DNA from: Acetobacteraceae bacterium ESL0709 | GTDB taxonomy: Bacteria; Pseudomonadota; Alphaproteobacteria; Acetobacterales; Acetobacteraceae | DNA length: 64,000 bases | Direction of reading: 5' to 3' | Assembly: GCA_029433415.1 (NCBI GenBank) | Contig: JAQTIA010000003.1 | Span: 896,501 to 960,500, forward strand | In this document: one piece after another, positions 45,317 through 58,463 of the stretch | Layout of the letters: every line of letters begins with the position of its first letter | How positions within the stretch are numbered: the first letter of the stretch is position 1 | Program-made: the position numbers and the translations under genes | Notes under the pieces: generated by a model | Told to the model about the DNA's origin: nothing | The model's input: only the letters and a program-made list of their open reading frames with translations | Databases searched by the model: none

Positions 45317-45346
45317 CTTATAAGCACAGAAAGAGAGGATATGCAA
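45317..45346 (-). promoter_or_regulatory. promoter of rpsF-rpsR-rplI
   Basis: Minus strand: TTGCAT (45346-45341), 18-base spacer, TATAAG (45322-45317). It sits about 110 bases before rpsF, leaving a leader that could carry S6-S18 feedback control; no specific S6-S18 binding hairpin could be confirmed by eye. Confidence 0.55.
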
Positions 45347-45440
45347 GAAAAATGGTCGACAGAGATAATAAGCGTTAAAACCACACTATAAATCAGAACC
45401 ACCATCACCTATTCCAATAGTCGCTCTAGATAATTAACTA

Positions 45441-45997
45441 TTAAGAATCGGAGGATTCCTTATGCTTACGTACGTCGATAATAAATGTATCGCGCGCTGT
45501 ATTGCCAATTAGATTAGTAGCACTCGCGTCCATTACACCACCAACAGCACCCCCCACAAACGGAATAGCTTTTCCAAGATTAATCAATCCCGTACTCCCC
45601 GCTTTGGTAATCAAACGAAAACCAACAGCTTTATTAATTTCGATCAATAACCTTCCCGGAATATTCTTTAAAACAGAACTTGCCGCTTTCGTCCCAAATT
45701 GAATGCCAAAATCCTTAAATATTCCGCTCATCGCTTTTCCTACAAGACAAGCATAAGCAAGCGTTCTTACTTTATCACTACGAATATTTTCACCTCCCAT
45801 ATATGCAATAGCCGCAATCATACGTAACTGGAGGTAAATATTCGTCGCAAAATTAGCGGGAATTGTAACAGGAAGTGTTATAATTCCTCCTAGTCCAGTC
45901 GTAAACCCTGTCAGACCAGCTTTTGCATTCTGCCACCTAATCAAGGAATTCGCAGCTTCATATGCCGGGCCTGAGATTTTCTGACACGCAGAAAACC

Positions 45998-46001
<4 letters not shown>
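45441..46001 (-). CDS. EcsC-family protein, N-terminally short, coupled to rpoD
   Basis: 186 residues of the EcsC family: [62 protein letters not shown] and [14 protein letters not shown]. Family proteins are usually longer by 40-80 residues at the N-terminus. The open frame begins at TTG 46001, which overlaps the rpoD stop as TTGA, and has no good ribosome site, so the gene may be a 5'-truncated remnant that landed at the rpoD end, or may be translated by coupling. It is AT-richer than rpoD. Function unknown. Confidence 0.65.
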
Positions 46002-47989
<1,988 letters not shown>

Positions 47990-48142
47990 TCGTCTCTCCG
48001 TTGCGTTCTCTGCTCAAAACCAAATATGGGGCCAAGGTGCAAGTGGTCAATTCCTGACCACAAGTCAAGACCGATCACCATGAAAAAGAGAGCTTATAAC
48101 ACTGATCGGCCTTTTCAGGCTATCTGCCAGCGCTCCTAACCG

Positions 48143-50032
48143 CTAGTTCTCTCCCTGCTGGAGAGCTTTCAGAGCCTGCATTTTCGCCTTGACCTCGGGA
48201 GGAAAGGTCGCATTCCCAGACGATTCGTCCAGCGGGCGCTCGTAGGATTTCAAAATGGCCTCTCTCACAGCCCGCTCGACCTCCTCTTTAAATGCGGGAA
48301 AATTCACCAGTCCGTAAAAATGCCACCACATTTCTGCAACCCCGACAAAGAAGAGATCCTCTTTCTCTTCTTTTTTCTCCTCCCTGGCCGCCTCTTTACC
48401 CACTGGCCGATTGCGAGCGCTCTGGGGCAGATAATGCTCCAGCAATTCACAGGTCAACTCGCCCAGACCATGCTCTTTCATCCAGTTCTGACAGGAAAAG
48501 GGGCTGGTCGTGCCCGTTTGACTGGCCCATTCCAGAAACACGGAACGATAATGAGCCAACGGTTCAGACAATGTCAGTTGATAGAAAGATTGCTCTATCT
48601 GTGGCAAAATTTCTGGATGGGCAATCAGAAGAGCCATAAGAACTTTCAGCCTTTCCGACGCTCCCTCTGCAATCATGCGCGGCTGTTGCACAGTCCCGGG
48701 AAACATAGCTTTGCTCTCACCTGTCCATACCGGATCTTTTCTGGAACCCTGCCAAGAAATCCGCCCGGAACGATGATTGCGAAAATAGGAAAAGAACAGA
48801 TCGAGCAGAGTGCTTCTATATTCTCCGGCCAGCGCACGATCAGGAATCTGATGAGCCAGTTCCACCAGTCTTTTGCGAATAACAGCACGCTCTTCTGGCC
48901 CGGCCTGTGCTTTCCCGGCGACCATCAGGGAAAATAATTCCTCGACCAGTGGACGAGATGACTGCAAAAGCGCATCAAAAGCCTGCGCTCCATCACGCTG
49001 GACCAGACTGTCAGGATCATCCCCGTTACCAAGACGGCAGAAACGTAATGTCCGCTCCGGACTGATAAGGGGGAGAGCCAGTTCACAACTTCGCAATGCA
49101 GCTTTTTGCCCTGCAATATCGCCATCCAGACAAATGATGGGAGCCTTTGCCTGACGCCATAAAAGAGCCAGCTGTTCCTCGCCCAATGCCGTACCCAAAG
49201 GGGCTACCGCCCCGCGGAAACCAGCCTGGTCGAGCGCAATGACATCCATATACCCTTCAACCACGACCAGCTCCGCGCCTTTTCTCACCGCTTCGGCAGC
49301 ATGATGGAGGTTAAAGAGCGTGCGCTTTTTGGAAAAAAGAACCGTTTCAGGACCATTGACATATTTGGGCTGGCCTTCCCCCAAAATGCGCCCTCCAAAA
49401 GAGATAAGCCGTCCCTTGCGGTCATGGATGGGAAACATCAGCCTGTTGAAAAACAATTCCCCGCGAATGGCCCCCTGCTCGTCACACCTCAAAAGCCCGA
49501 GCTGTGCGAGCTGTTCTGGCGTGATGTCATGCGGCTTGAGAGCTTCCGTAAGAGACCGACCATCACCCGACCAGCCTAGCCCGAAACGGGTTATCGTCTC
49601 GGCCGTAAGCCCTCTCTTTTGCAGATAATGCCGCGCCGCCTCACCTTGTCGCTCTCCCAGATTACGCCTGTAGAAAGCCTGCACATGCTGCATGATTTCC
49701 TCAAGAGACGCCACCTGACGGGCTTTCTCCTCGGCACGTGGATCTTCCCTGGGCATTTCTAGCCCAGCTTCATGAGCCAGGCGCTCTACCGCATCACGAA
49801 AACTGAGACCCTCGCTCTGCATGACATAGGAAATGGCATCCCCGTGCACACCGCAACCAAAACAATGAAAATGATCTTCATATATATAGAATGAGGGTGT
49901 TTTCTCGCCATGGAATGGGCAGCACGTCTTCCAGTTCCGCCCAGAACGGACCAGTTTGTTGCTGCGCCCAATCAGAGAGACAAGTGTAACTCTCTGGCGC
50001 AGTTCATCGAGGAAAGCGGAATCTAAAGCCAT
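48143..50032 (-). CDS. dnaG: DNA primase
   Basis: 629 residues. Zinc-binding domain: CPFHGEKTPSFYIY and HCFGCGVHGD. RNA-polymerase core with SFGGRIL and the Toprim motif VVVEGYMDVIALDQAG (Glu) and ICLDGDIAGQKA (DGD). The C-terminal DnaB-interacting domain (about 440-629) ends in a Lys/Glu-rich helix. ATG 50032. The 323 bases before it (50033-50355) are AT-rich and separate it from the restriction pseudogene; no other feature is supported there. Confidence 0.97.
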   Translation of the reverse strand: MALDSAFLDELRQRVTLVSLIGRSNKLVRSGRNWKTCCPFHGEKTPSFYIYEDHFHCFGCGVHGDAISYVMQSEGLSFRDAVERLAHEAGLEMPREDPRAEEKARQVASLEEIMQHVQAFYRRNLGERQGEAARHYLQKRGLTAETITRFGLGWSGDGRSLTEALKPHDITPEQLAQLGLLRCDEQGAIRGELFFNRLMFPIHDRKGRLISFGGRILGEGQPKYVNGPETVLFSKKRTLFNLHHAAEAVRKGAELVVVEGYMDVIALDQAGFRGAVAPLGTALGEEQLALLWRQAKAPIICLDGDIAGQKAALRSCELALPLISPERTLRFCRLGNGDDPDSLVQRDGAQAFDALLQSSRPLVEELFSLMVAGKAQAGPEERAVIRKRLVELAHQIPDRALAGEYRSTLLDLFFSYFRNHRSGRISWQGSRKDPVWTGESKAMFPGTVQQPRMIAEGASERLKVLMALLIAHPEILPQIEQSFYQLTLSEPLAHYRSVFLEWASQTGTTSPFSCQNWMKEHGLGELTCELLEHYLPQSARNRPVGKEAAREEKKEEKEDLFFVGVAEMWWHFYGLVNFPAFKEEVERAVREAILKSYERPLDESSGNATFPPEVKAKMQALKALQQGEN

Positions 50033-50355
50033 ATTAGATTTATAACCACTTCTTTCCTGAAACAGAACGAAAAACTCATAGAGATAAAGCGAAAAAATAT
50101 TCCCATCATGCTAAGGGGAAGGACTATCCTGTGCCCGTCGCTTTGGCAGGGTCACGATCCTATAAGGCCTTGTTCCATTCGTTTCTTAGACAAGTCAAGT
50201 GGGTAGCACCTCTCATTAGACCCCCCATAAAAAAGTCGTATAAGTACCTATGCTTGTATCTTTAAATTATCATCATAACGTGTACACAGCTCCTTAGCCG
50301 GCCCTAATTCACATTTTTATTGTTATAATATGTACCACGTACACAGGAGAACATT

Positions 50356-51983
50356 ATGGAAAGCAAATTCAAGGTTACAGATATTCCCGAAGAATCAAGT
50401 TTTTATGACTTGGTAGCGGGAGATAACGTCCTTGAAATACCATTATTTCAGAGACCTTATATGTGGAAAGATAGCCACTATAAAACATTAGTATCAGATG
50501 TCGAGGCCGTAGCAGATGAAGGTTCATCTGCCATTTTCCTTGGTGTAATCGTTACTTACTCACGAGGTTCTGCGCCAGGACGACCGCCAACATGGATGAT
50601 AGTAGACGGCCAACAAAGAGTAACAACTCTCTACTTATTTATCATGGCTGCATCTTATATTGCTGCAACACATAACGAATTCGATTGGGCCGCCGATATC
50701 ATTGGGCGTTATCTTTTAGTCCGCCCAAGCCACCACTTCCCGGAGGCGAAGCGTCTGGACCCATGACAAAGCAATTTGAATTAATATCAAAGGACCTGAA
50801 ACGCGTATTTAGAGACCAAGGCATAGACGGATTAACCGAAAGAGTGGACATTATTGCTACAAAACTTAGTGTAGTATCTATTTCGTTAAGAGAGCCAACT
50901 GTAGCCCCAAAGATATTCGAAAGACTCAACTATGGTGCTGAACCAATAACTGTTGCGGATCTTGTAAGGAATGAAATATTCGCACGCTCCGAAGATAATT
51001 TGGAAGAAGCACAGAATCTATTCTCTAGTAGATGGGAGCCTTTTATAGGGAAATTTAAGGATAAAAACAATGATTTCAATAAATTTCTGTTCCCATATGG
51101 ATTAGTGAAAAATCCAAATGTAAAGAGGAATGACTTAATTCATTAATATCAGGAACTTTTGGGACAGTTTAGGTGAACCAGATAAGATAATTGATGATCT
51201 ACAATCATATCAAGAACCTTATTATCTTTAAGTAGAGGAGACCCCTTTCCTGGCGCTTCTCACGATATGACACTAAGAATAAATAGGCTTGTTAGACTCA
51301 ATATACCGTCGTCCGTCTACCCATTCCTTTTACCGCTGCTTCTTGCATATAAATCAGAAAAAGTAAGTGAAAAAGCCGCAATTGACGCAATTGATGTGAT
51401 AGAGTCGTTCTTGTTCCGTCGTGCCGTAGTCGGTATCGAACCGACTGGACTTCATGCCGTATTCAAAGGTCTGTGGAAAGAGCTAGCTGGCGATGATGAT
51501 AGCATAGAGTTAGATCTAAAGTTAAAAACAGATCTTATTATGTCGAAAATCGCGTCCAGAACGACTGTATCCTGGCCAAAGAGTCCAGATTTTACATCCT
51601 CCATCATGCAAGGACCACTTTATAGGCGTAAAATCGCTAATTACGCTATACGAGAATATGAAGCGTCACTTGATGAAGAGTGTCCTTCTGACATTAGCGA
51701 TATTGAACACATCGCCCCACAAAAGATGAATCGTGAATGGGCAAAATCTATTCCTGAAGATTACGAAAAAATAATTCACACATGGGGTAATCTTGTTCCA
51801 ATTTCTAAGGAAATGAATTCTACCGCTTCGGCAAAGCCATTCTCGGAAAAACGGGAGGGTTACATAAACTCTAAGTTTGCATCTGTACGTCGGCTGGCCT
51901 CATTAGATAGTTGGGGCACAGAAGACATCTTACGACGTTCAAAAAGCATTGCGGAATGGGCCTGTAAACGGTGGCCTTATTAA
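50356..51983 (+). pseudogene. disrupted GmrSD-type (DUF262-DUF1524) restriction protein
   Basis: Three overlapping frames together make one protein of about 540 residues. The first part (50356-50766) holds the DUF262 nucleotide-binding ParB/sulfiredoxin-like motifs IPLFQRPYMW and VDGQQRVTTL. The second (about 50690-51146) is the helical middle. The third (51229-51983) ends with the DUF1524 HNH-type nuclease motif DIEHIAPQ, followed by HTWGNLVPIS and a conserved Asn-Lys tail. Lesions lie between 50690 and 50766, near 51143 and near 51229 (PYYL then SRGDPF one frame over). Intact members cut modified DNA (type IV restriction) or serve in phage defence. AT-rich; no partner genes remain. Confidence 0.8.
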
Positions 51984-52094
51984 AAGAAAACGATGATTTA
52001 CACGAGCACTCCATTTTTGTTTTTATATTGAAATAATTTCAACTTCCGGTCATAGAAGAAGCGAAATGAATAATTGAGACAGAAAGCGTGCCAA

Positions 52095-53054
52095 ATGACT
52101 GAGCGCAAGACAATTCTAGGATTTTCCTGTGGCGTGGCTGCAGGGGCTCTTTGGGGATTTGCTCTTCTGGCACCCGCCTTGATCCGACCTTTTACACCTC
52201 TCCAGCTTGCCTGTGCACGCTTCACCTTCTATGGCCTTCTGGCCGCCCTGCTCATCCTGCCTCACTGGAAAAAGACATTTTCCCATATCGGTCGGCAGGA
52301 ATGGCTTGGACTTCTTGCCTTAAGCCTGCTCGGAAATATCGTCTATTATGTGCTTTTTGGCATGGGCGTACAGATGGCAGGCTCCGCCATGCCGACACTG
52401 ATCGTCGGTTTTCTGCCTGTAACTGTCACCATTATCGGCTCTCTGGAACACGGCGCCGTACCCTTGCGGAAACTCATACCCTCCATCCTGCTAAGTGTCG
52501 GAGGAATGGGCTGTATTGCCTATCACGCCTATACACTCGCGCAAAATGCTCCTCATCACAGCGATGCGCTCAGGCTCGCCACAGGGTTGCTCTGCGCTAT
52601 TGGAGCACTGCTGTCATGGAGCGCTTATGCTATCAAGAATGCACGCTGGCTCAATCATCTGACCCACACCTCCGAACATGAATGGAACCTTCTCACCGGT
52701 TTGGTAACGGGAATCCTCGCCCTTTGTCTGATTCCGGTCGGTTTTTTATGGAACGGCCCTCTCCCGCAGGAAGGATGGAGCTGGTTCCTGACAGTCAGCC
52801 TCAGTGCAGCGCTTCTGGCATCCATTATTGGCAATGCATTCTGGAATAAAATGAGTCGGCTTCTGCCTTTGACGATGGTCGGGCAAATGATCCTGTTCGA
52901 GACGCTTTTTGCACTGATTTACGCTTTTATCCACGAGCACAGACTCCCGGCATTTTCCGAGATTCTGGCCATCCTGCTGGTGGGCAGCAGCGTCATCACC
53001 TGCATGCACGCCCACCGCAAACCCGTGGAGTCTGTAGCCGAGGGACATGGCTGA
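52095..53054 (+). CDS. EamA-family (drug/metabolite) transporter
   Basis: 319 residues with ten membrane segments in two EamA repeats (about 8-145 and 165-300). GVAAGALWGFALLAPALI opens the first, and the second ends with FETLFALIYAFIHEHRLP, the typical conserved Glu-containing helix. Exporters of amino acids or metabolites are common in the family; the substrate is unknown. ATG 52095 is used; a TTG 21 bases upstream is possible. Confidence 0.85.
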   Translation: MTERKTILGFSCGVAAGALWGFALLAPALIRPFTPLQLACARFTFYGLLAALLILPHWKKTFSHIGRQEWLGLLALSLLGNIVYYVLFGMGVQMAGSAMPTLIVGFLPVTVTIIGSLEHGAVPLRKLIPSILLSVGGMGCIAYHAYTLAQNAPHHSDALRLATGLLCAIGALLSWSAYAIKNARWLNHLTHTSEHEWNLLTGLVTGILALCLIPVGFLWNGPLPQEGWSWFLTVSLSAALLASIIGNAFWNKMSRLLPLTMVGQMILFETLFALIYAFIHEHRLPAFSEILAILLVGSSVITCMHAHRKPVESVAEGHG

Positions 53055-53077
53055 ACGTCCCCCGGCAGGTTTTTTCT

Positions 53078-53530
53078 TCAACCCAGACGTTTCTTGACCA
53101 GCGCACTGGCCTTGGCGGGGTCGAGGGCGGCGCCAAGGCGTTCTTTTAGTACAGCCATAACACGCCCCATATCCTTCATAGTGCTGGCACCGAGTTCTGT
53201 GACGATTTTCTCAATCTCGGCAGAAACAGCATTTTCATCCAGTTCTGGCGGAAGATAATGACGGATCGCATTAATTTCTCCCTCTTCCTTCTCCGCCAGC
53301 TCAGGACGACCGCCCTTGAGATAAAGCGCTACCGATTCTGTGCGGGACTTGATCATGGAACGCAGGGCTGCAAGGATCTCCTCTTCCGTCACCTCTGCCT
53401 GCTTGACGCGTGCAGCAACATCCAGATCCTTGATTTTCGCCGTAATGCCGCGGAGCTGGGCCACTTTCTCAGATTGTCCGGCTTTCATCGCCGCTTTCAG
53501 GTCATCCATTATCCGGGTACGCAAACTCAT
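53078..53530 (-). CDS. GatB/YqeY-domain protein
   Basis: 150 residues, fully helical YqeY: MSLRTRIMDDLKAAMKAGQ, the LRGITAKIKDLDVA helix, YLPPELDENAV and GRVMAVLKERLGAALD. The domain resembles the tail of GatB, which binds tRNA in Asp/Glu-tRNA amidotransferase, but the role of free YqeY is not settled. ATG 53530 has TCAGGAGTG in front. Divergent from carA; the shared 221-base region contains three operator-like repeats. Confidence 0.9.
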   Translation of the reverse strand: MSLRTRIMDDLKAAMKAGQSEKVAQLRGITAKIKDLDVAARVKQAEVTEEEILAALRSMIKSRTESVALYLKGGRPELAEKEEGEINAIRHYLPPELDENAVSAEIEKIVTELGASTMKDMGRVMAVLKERLGAALDPAKASALVKKRLG

Positions 53531-53561
53531 GATCACTCCTGATATTATCCTGATGAATTTT

Positions 53562-53688
53562 AGGAAAAAATTCTCGCAGGCGATTATAACCCATAAAGAG
53601 ACCATATGGAAAATACAGGAGAATATGGGAAAAAATTTCCCAATATCCTTGTGATAATTTAATTCCTCACAAGTCGGAAAAAACTTCC
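53562..53688. promoter_or_regulatory. triple operator-like repeat between yqeY and carA
   Basis: Three related palindromic sites: AGGAAAAAATTCT (53562-53574), GGGAAAAAATTTCCC (53627-53641) and GGAAAAAACTTCC (53676-53688), consensus GGAAAAAA-TTCC, spaced about 65 and 48 bases. The third overlaps the -35 region of the carA promoter. A repressor bound at them could loop and shut off carAB; the helix-turn-helix fused to CarA is a candidate. Confidence 0.5.
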
Positions 53689-53714
53689 CAACCATGCCAA
53701 TTCTCCTCTATAAT
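53685..53714 (+). promoter_or_regulatory. carA promoter
   Basis: TTCCCA (53685-53690), 18-base spacer, perfect -10 TATAAT (53709-53714). Start of transcription would be about 53721, leaving a leader of about 30 bases with GGAG before ATG 53752. Confidence 0.6.
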
Positions 53715-53751
53715 GAGGACACAACCGACCATGTGAGCGGAGTATCTTCCT

Positions 53752-55140
53752 ATGGATATTGACGGACTGATTGCAAAAGCGGGTGGTGTGCCGCGCATTG
53801 CCGAACTTACGGGAGTCGGCACGGAAGCCGTCCGCAAATGGCGTCAGTCAGGCGCTATCCCGACCCGACACTGGCCTGCCCTGCTCACTGTGCCTGGTAT
53901 CACCCTTGATGACCTCAACGAGACCCCTTCCGAAAGCTCCAGAAAAATGTCTGATCCCGTTCACACACAGCAACCTTCCGGCACGAACGCTGCCCTTGTT
54001 CTGGCTGATGGAAGCATTTTCTGGGGACGCGGCTTTGGCGCCCATAATGACAATGTGACGGGCGAACTCTGCTTCTGCACCGGCATGACGGGCTATCAGG
54101 AAACATTGACCGATCCTTCCTTTGCCGGACAAATCGTCACATTTACCTTCCCTCATATCGGTAATGTCGGTACCAATCCGGAAGATAATGAAGCCCCTCA
54201 TATGGCCGCTCTGGGCGTTGTGGTAAAGGAAGATGTCACAGCCCCGTCCAGCTGGCGCTCCCATCAGCCTCTCCAGCACTGGCTCACGACACAGGGAAAA
54301 AGCGGCATCAGCGGTATTGATACGCGCGCTATCACGCGCATTCTGCGCGAGAAAGGTCCGCAAACCGCCGTTCTGTCCTTCCCTGCCAAGGGCACTATTG
54401 ACCCCGCCTCATTGCTGGAACGGGCCCGCTCATGGCCGGGGCTGGAAGGGATGGATCTTGCAAAGGATGTCACCCGCCCCACCCGGACATGGCACAAGGA
54501 AATCTGGCACAACCAGCACCCCAAACGCACGGTCAAACGTCGCGTTGTGGCTATTGATTACGGCGCCAAGGACAATATCCTGCGTTGTCTGGTAACAGCG
54601 GGATGCGACGTACATGTCCTACCCGCTACCACGACAGGAAAGGAGATCCTTGAGTTAAAACCCGAAGGCGTTTTCCTCTCCAATGGCCCTGGCGACCCAG
54701 CCGCAACCGCCCTTTACGCGCTGGAAGCCATCAGGACCGTTCTGGATGCCGATATCCCCATTTTCGGCATATGTCTGGGGCATCAGCTTCTCGCACAGGC
54801 ACTGGGAGGCAAGACCTACAAATTGGAACAGGGACACCGTGGCGCCAACCAGCCGGTGAAGGATCTCACCACAGGGAAGGTCGAAATCACCAGCCAGAAT
54901 CATGGCTTTGCCGTGGATGAAAAATCTCTTCCCAAAGACGTCAAGGTTACCCATGTCAGCCTCTTTGACGGCTCCAATGAAGGGATCGCCTCCACCACGA
55001 AAGACGCTTTCTCCGTACAATATCACCCGGAAGCCAGCCCCGGCCCGAGTGACAGCTTCTATCTCTTTGAACGTTTTGTCGCCCTGATGGATCAGCGCGC
55101 CACATCTCCCTCAAAGTCTTCTTCCGTGGCAGGAGCCTGA
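53752..55140 (+). CDS. carA: carbamoyl-phosphate synthase small subunit with N-terminal helix-turn-helix
   Basis: Glutaminase subunit: releases ammonia from glutamine and channels it to CarB for pyrimidine and arginine synthesis. Residues from about 78 match CarA: LVLADGSIFWGRGFG, GMTGYQETLTDPS, the class I amidotransferase nucleophile in GICLGHQLLAQ and the His-Glu pair in YHPEASPGP. In front is an extra 55-residue domain of YdaS/Cro type (GGVPRIAELTGVGTEAVRKW, then GAIPTRHWPALL). ATG 53752 has GGAG and a matching promoter; an internal ATG at 53947 would give ordinary CarA but has no ribosome site. Both products could be made. Confidence 0.92.
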   Translation: MDIDGLIAKAGGVPRIAELTGVGTEAVRKWRQSGAIPTRHWPALLTVPGITLDDLNETPSESSRKMSDPVHTQQPSGTNAALVLADGSIFWGRGFGAHNDNVTGELCFCTGMTGYQETLTDPSFAGQIVTFTFPHIGNVGTNPEDNEAPHMAALGVVVKEDVTAPSSWRSHQPLQHWLTTQGKSGISGIDTRAITRILREKGPQTAVLSFPAKGTIDPASLLERARSWPGLEGMDLAKDVTRPTRTWHKEIWHNQHPKRTVKRRVVAIDYGAKDNILRCLVTAGCDVHVLPATTTGKEILELKPEGVFLSNGPGDPAATALYALEAIRTVLDADIPIFGICLGHQLLAQALGGKTYKLEQGHRGANQPVKDLTTGKVEITSQNHGFAVDEKSLPKDVKVTHVSLFDGSNEGIASTTKDAFSVQYHPEASPGPSDSFYLFERFVALMDQRATSPSKSSSVAGA

Positions 55141-55143
55141 ACC

Positions 55144-58100
55144 ATGCCCAAACGCACTGACATCAACTCCATTCTCATCATCGGCGCGGGACCCATCGTC
55201 ATCGGGCAGGCCTGCGAGTTTGACTATTCCGGCGCACAGGCCTGCAAGGCTCTGAAGGAGGAAGGCTACCGCGTTATCCTGCTCAATTCCAACCCTGCCA
55301 CGATCATGACCGATCCCGGTCTGGCAGATGCCACCTATATCGAGCCGATTACGCCGGAATTTGTCGAGCGCATCATCCTCAAGGAAAAGCCCGATGCCGT
55401 GCTGCCCACCATGGGAGGGCAGACGGCACTCAACGCCGCCATGGCGCTTGATAAATCAGGTTTTCTGAAAAAGCATAATGTCGAGCTGATCGGCGCACGC
55501 GCTGACGTCATTGATCGCGCTGAAGACCGCCAGAAATTCCGCGAGGCCATGGATGCCATCGGCATTGAAAGCCCCCGCAGCGCCATTGCCCATACGTTGG
55601 AAGAAGCACGCGAGGCCCTCAAAGAAGTCGGTCTGCCCACCATCATCCGCCCCTCTTTCACCATGGGCGGCTCAGGCGGCGGCATTGCCTATAACAAGGA
55701 AGAATTTGACCAGATCGTCCTCAGCGGTCTGGACGCCTCTCCCACAACGGAAGTCCTGATTGAGGAATCCATTATCGGATGGAAAGAATTCGAGATGGAA
55801 GTCGTCCGTGACGTAGCCGATAACTGCATCATCGTCTGCTCCATTGAGAATATCGATCCGATGGGGATTCATACGGGCGATTCCATTACCGTCGCCCCCG
55901 CTTTGACGTTGACGGACAAGGAATTCCAACGCATGCGCGATGCCTCCATCGCATGTCTGCGCGCCATCGGGGTAGAAACAGGCGGCTCCAACGTACAGTT
56001 TGGCGTCAATCCCAAGGATGGCCGCATGGTGGTCATTGAAATGAATCCGCGTGTCTCGCGTTCCTCTGCACTCGCCTCCAAGGCGACGGGCTTCCCCATT
56101 GCCAAGATCGCGGCCAAGCTTGCCGTCGGCTATACGCTTGATGAACTGAAAAACGACATTACCAAAACAACGCCGGCCAGCTTTGAACCGACCATTGATT
56201 ATGTCGTCACCAAAATCCCGCGCTTTACATTTGAGAAATTCCCCAACACGCCAGCTTTGCTCTCCACTTCCATGAAATCGGTGGGCGAGGCCATGGCTGT
56301 TGGACGCAGCTTTGCCGAATCCCTCCAGAAAGGCCTGCGCTCGATGGAGACAGGACTGACAGGGCTGGACCCCGTTCCCCCACCCGGCGATGGCTCTCAC
56401 GAGGCCTATAAGGCGGCTCTGTCCGAACCCCGCCCGGAACGTATCCTGATGGTAGCGCAGGCTTTCCGTGCCGGCCTGTCCCTTGAGGATATTCAGGAGG
56501 CCTGCCAGTTTGAACCCTGGTTCCTGAGACAGATTGAAGCACTGGTTGCCACGGAACGTCAGATAGAAGCCAAAGGCCTGCCACAGGACACTATTTCACT
56601 CCGCCAGTTAAAGGCCCAGGGTTTCTCGGACCGCCAGCTGGCGCGTCTGAGCGGCAAGAACGTGAAAGAGGTTCTCGCCCTGCGTGAAAAACTGAATGTG
56701 CATCCGGTCTATCGCCGCATTGATACCTGCGCGGCTGAATTCGCCTCTGACACGCCCTATCTCTACTCCACTTATGAAGGCGGTTTCGGGACGCCAGTCT
56801 GTGAGAGCCAGCCGACAGATCGCGAAAAGATCATCATTCTGGGCGGTGGTCCCAACCGGATTGGTCAGGGCATTGAATTTGACTATTGCTGCGTCCATGC
56901 GGCCTATGCCCTGCGGGAAGCCGGTTATGAGACCATCATGGTCAATTGCAATCCTGAGACGGTCTCGACCGACTATGATACGTCTGACCGCCTTTATTTC
57001 GAGCCTCTGACAGCCGAGGACGTCATTGCCCTTATCCGCACGGAAATGAGCAATGGCCGTGTACTGGGCTGCATTGTCCAGTATGGTGGGCAGACGCCGC
57101 TCAAGCTCTCCCATGCTCTGGAAGAAGCCGGCATTACGCTCCTTGGCACACCCGCCGATGCGATTGACCGCGCCGAGGACCGCGAGCGTTTTCAGGCGAT
57201 GCTCCGCAAGCTGGGACTGCGCCAGCCACGTAACGCTATTGCCCGCGGGCCAGAAGAAGCCCTGAAACTGGCTGAAGAGGTCGGCTATCCCATCGTGGCC
57301 CGTCCTTCCTACGTGCTGGGGGGACGCGCCATGGAAATCGTGTTCGATCAGGCCGGCCTGACTCATTATCTCACTACGGTGCTGCGTCAGGCGGGAGAAG
57401 ATATTTCCACAGGTCCCATCCTGCTTGACCATTACCTCAATGATGCCATTGAGGCGGATGTGGACTGCATCGCCGATGGCGAGAGCGTCTATGTCGCGGG
57501 CGTCATGGAACATATTGAGGAAGCCGGAATTCACTCGGGCGATTCAGCCTGTTCACTCCCGCCTTATACCCTCTCCCCCGCACTGGTGACAGAACTCCGC
57601 GCCCAGACGGAAGCCATGGCCCGCGAGCTGGGGATCAGGGGGCTGATGAATGTACAGTTTGCCATCAAGAATGATGAGGTCTTCGTCCTTGAAGTCAATC
57701 CCCGTGCGTCCCGCACGGTGCCCTTCGTGGCCAAGGCAACAGGCGTGCCGGTCGCCAAGATTGGCGCGCGTGTGATGGCAGGGGCCAAACTGGCGGACTT
57801 CAACCTCAGCGAACGCCCCATCATGCCCCATGTTGCGGTCAAGGAAGCGGTTTTTCCCTTTAACCGTTTCCCCGGCGTGGACGTCATTCTCGGCCCTGAA
57901 ATGCGCTCTACAGGCGAGGTTATGGGACTCGATACAAGCTTCGAGATGGCTTTTGCCAAGTCCCAGCTCGCTGCGGGCGTTAATCTCCCCAGAGAGGGCA
58001 CGGTTTTCCTGTCCGTTCGCGACAGCGACAAGGTTCATGTGCAGCCTTTGGCACGGAAACTTGTTGAGGCAGGCTTTAAAATCATGGCGACGCGCGGCAC

Positions 58101-58398
58101 AGCGGCTCGTCTTCAGGAAGCCGGCATAGAGGTCACGACCGTCAATAAAGTGGCTGAACGCCGTCCCCATTGCGTCGATGCCATTCGTTCGGGCGATGTG
58201 CAGATGATCATCAACACAGCGCAAGGCGGACAGTCAGCGCGAGACAGCTTTGACATACGCCGTTCTGCCCTGACGATGGGCATACCGCACTACACCACCA
58301 TTGCTGGTGCGCGGGCGGCTATTTACGCAATCGCCGCCCTCAAAAAAGGTACAGCCAATGTAGCACCGTTACAGTCTTATTTCAGCCGTACATTTTAA
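55144..58398 (+). CDS. carB: carbamoyl-phosphate synthase large subunit
   Basis: 1084 residues. Two ATP-grasp halves: the first (about 1-400, [34 protein letters not shown]) makes carboxyphosphate and carbamate, the second (about 560-940, [31 protein letters not shown]) phosphorylates carbamate. The C-terminal MGS-like allosteric domain (about 945-1084) includes [15 protein letters not shown] and [18 protein letters not shown]. Three bases after carA. Confidence 0.97.
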   Translation: MPKRTDINSILIIGAGPIVIGQACEFDYSGAQACKALKEEGYRVILLNSNPATIMTDPGLADATYIEPITPEFVERIILKEKPDAVLPTMGGQTALNAAMALDKSGFLKKHNVELIGARADVIDRAEDRQKFREAMDAIGIESPRSAIAHTLEEAREALKEVGLPTIIRPSFTMGGSGGGIAYNKEEFDQIVLSGLDASPTTEVLIEESIIGWKEFEMEVVRDVADNCIIVCSIENIDPMGIHTGDSITVAPALTLTDKEFQRMRDASIACLRAIGVETGGSNVQFGVNPKDGRMVVIEMNPRVSRSSALASKATGFPIAKIAAKLAVGYTLDELKNDITKTTPASFEPTIDYVVTKIPRFTFEKFPNTPALLSTSMKSVGEAMAVGRSFAESLQKGLRSMETGLTGLDPVPPPGDGSHEAYKAALSEPRPERILMVAQAFRAGLSLEDIQEACQFEPWFLRQIEALVATERQIEAKGLPQDTISLRQLKAQGFSDRQLARLSGKNVKEVLALREKLNVHPVYRRIDTCAAEFASDTPYLYSTYEGGFGTPVCESQPTDREKIIILGGGPNRIGQGIEFDYCCVHAAYALREAGYETIMVNCNPETVSTDYDTSDRLYFEPLTAEDVIALIRTEMSNGRVLGCIVQYGGQTPLKLSHALEEAGITLLGTPADAIDRAEDRERFQAMLRKLGLRQPRNAIARGPEEALKLAEEVGYPIVARPSYVLGGRAMEIVFDQAGLTHYLTTVLRQAGEDISTGPILLDHYLNDAIEADVDCIADGESVYVAGVMEHIEEAGIHSGDSACSLPPYTLSPALVTELRAQTEAMARELGIRGLMNVQFAIKNDEVFVLEVNPRASRTVPFVAKATGVPVAKIGARVMAGAKLADFNLSERPIMPHVAVKEAVFPFNRFPGVDVILGPEMRSTGEVMGLDTSFEMAFAKSQLAAGVNLPREGTVFLSVRDSDKVHVQPLARKLVEAGFKIMATRGTAARLQEAGIEVTTVNKVAERRPHCVDAIRSGDVQMIINTAQGGQSARDSFDIRRSALTMGIPHYTTIAGARAAIYAIAALKKGTANVAPLQSYFSRTF

Positions 58399-58463
58399 CG
58401 CGCTGAAAAACTTGCAGCTTCACTAATCTGCTGTATTCTGTCTAATAAAATAATCTAAAGCCT

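Noticed and set aside
50033-50355. Possible fourth copy of the structured element (GGATCGTGACCCTGCC on the minus strand)
   Set aside because: Only a short part resembles copies 2 and 3; the ATG, mini-ORF and hairpin are missing.
56608-57534. 308-codon antisense frame inside carB
   Set aside because: carB is conserved across this whole stretch, and the antisense frame has no start signal or recognisable domain.
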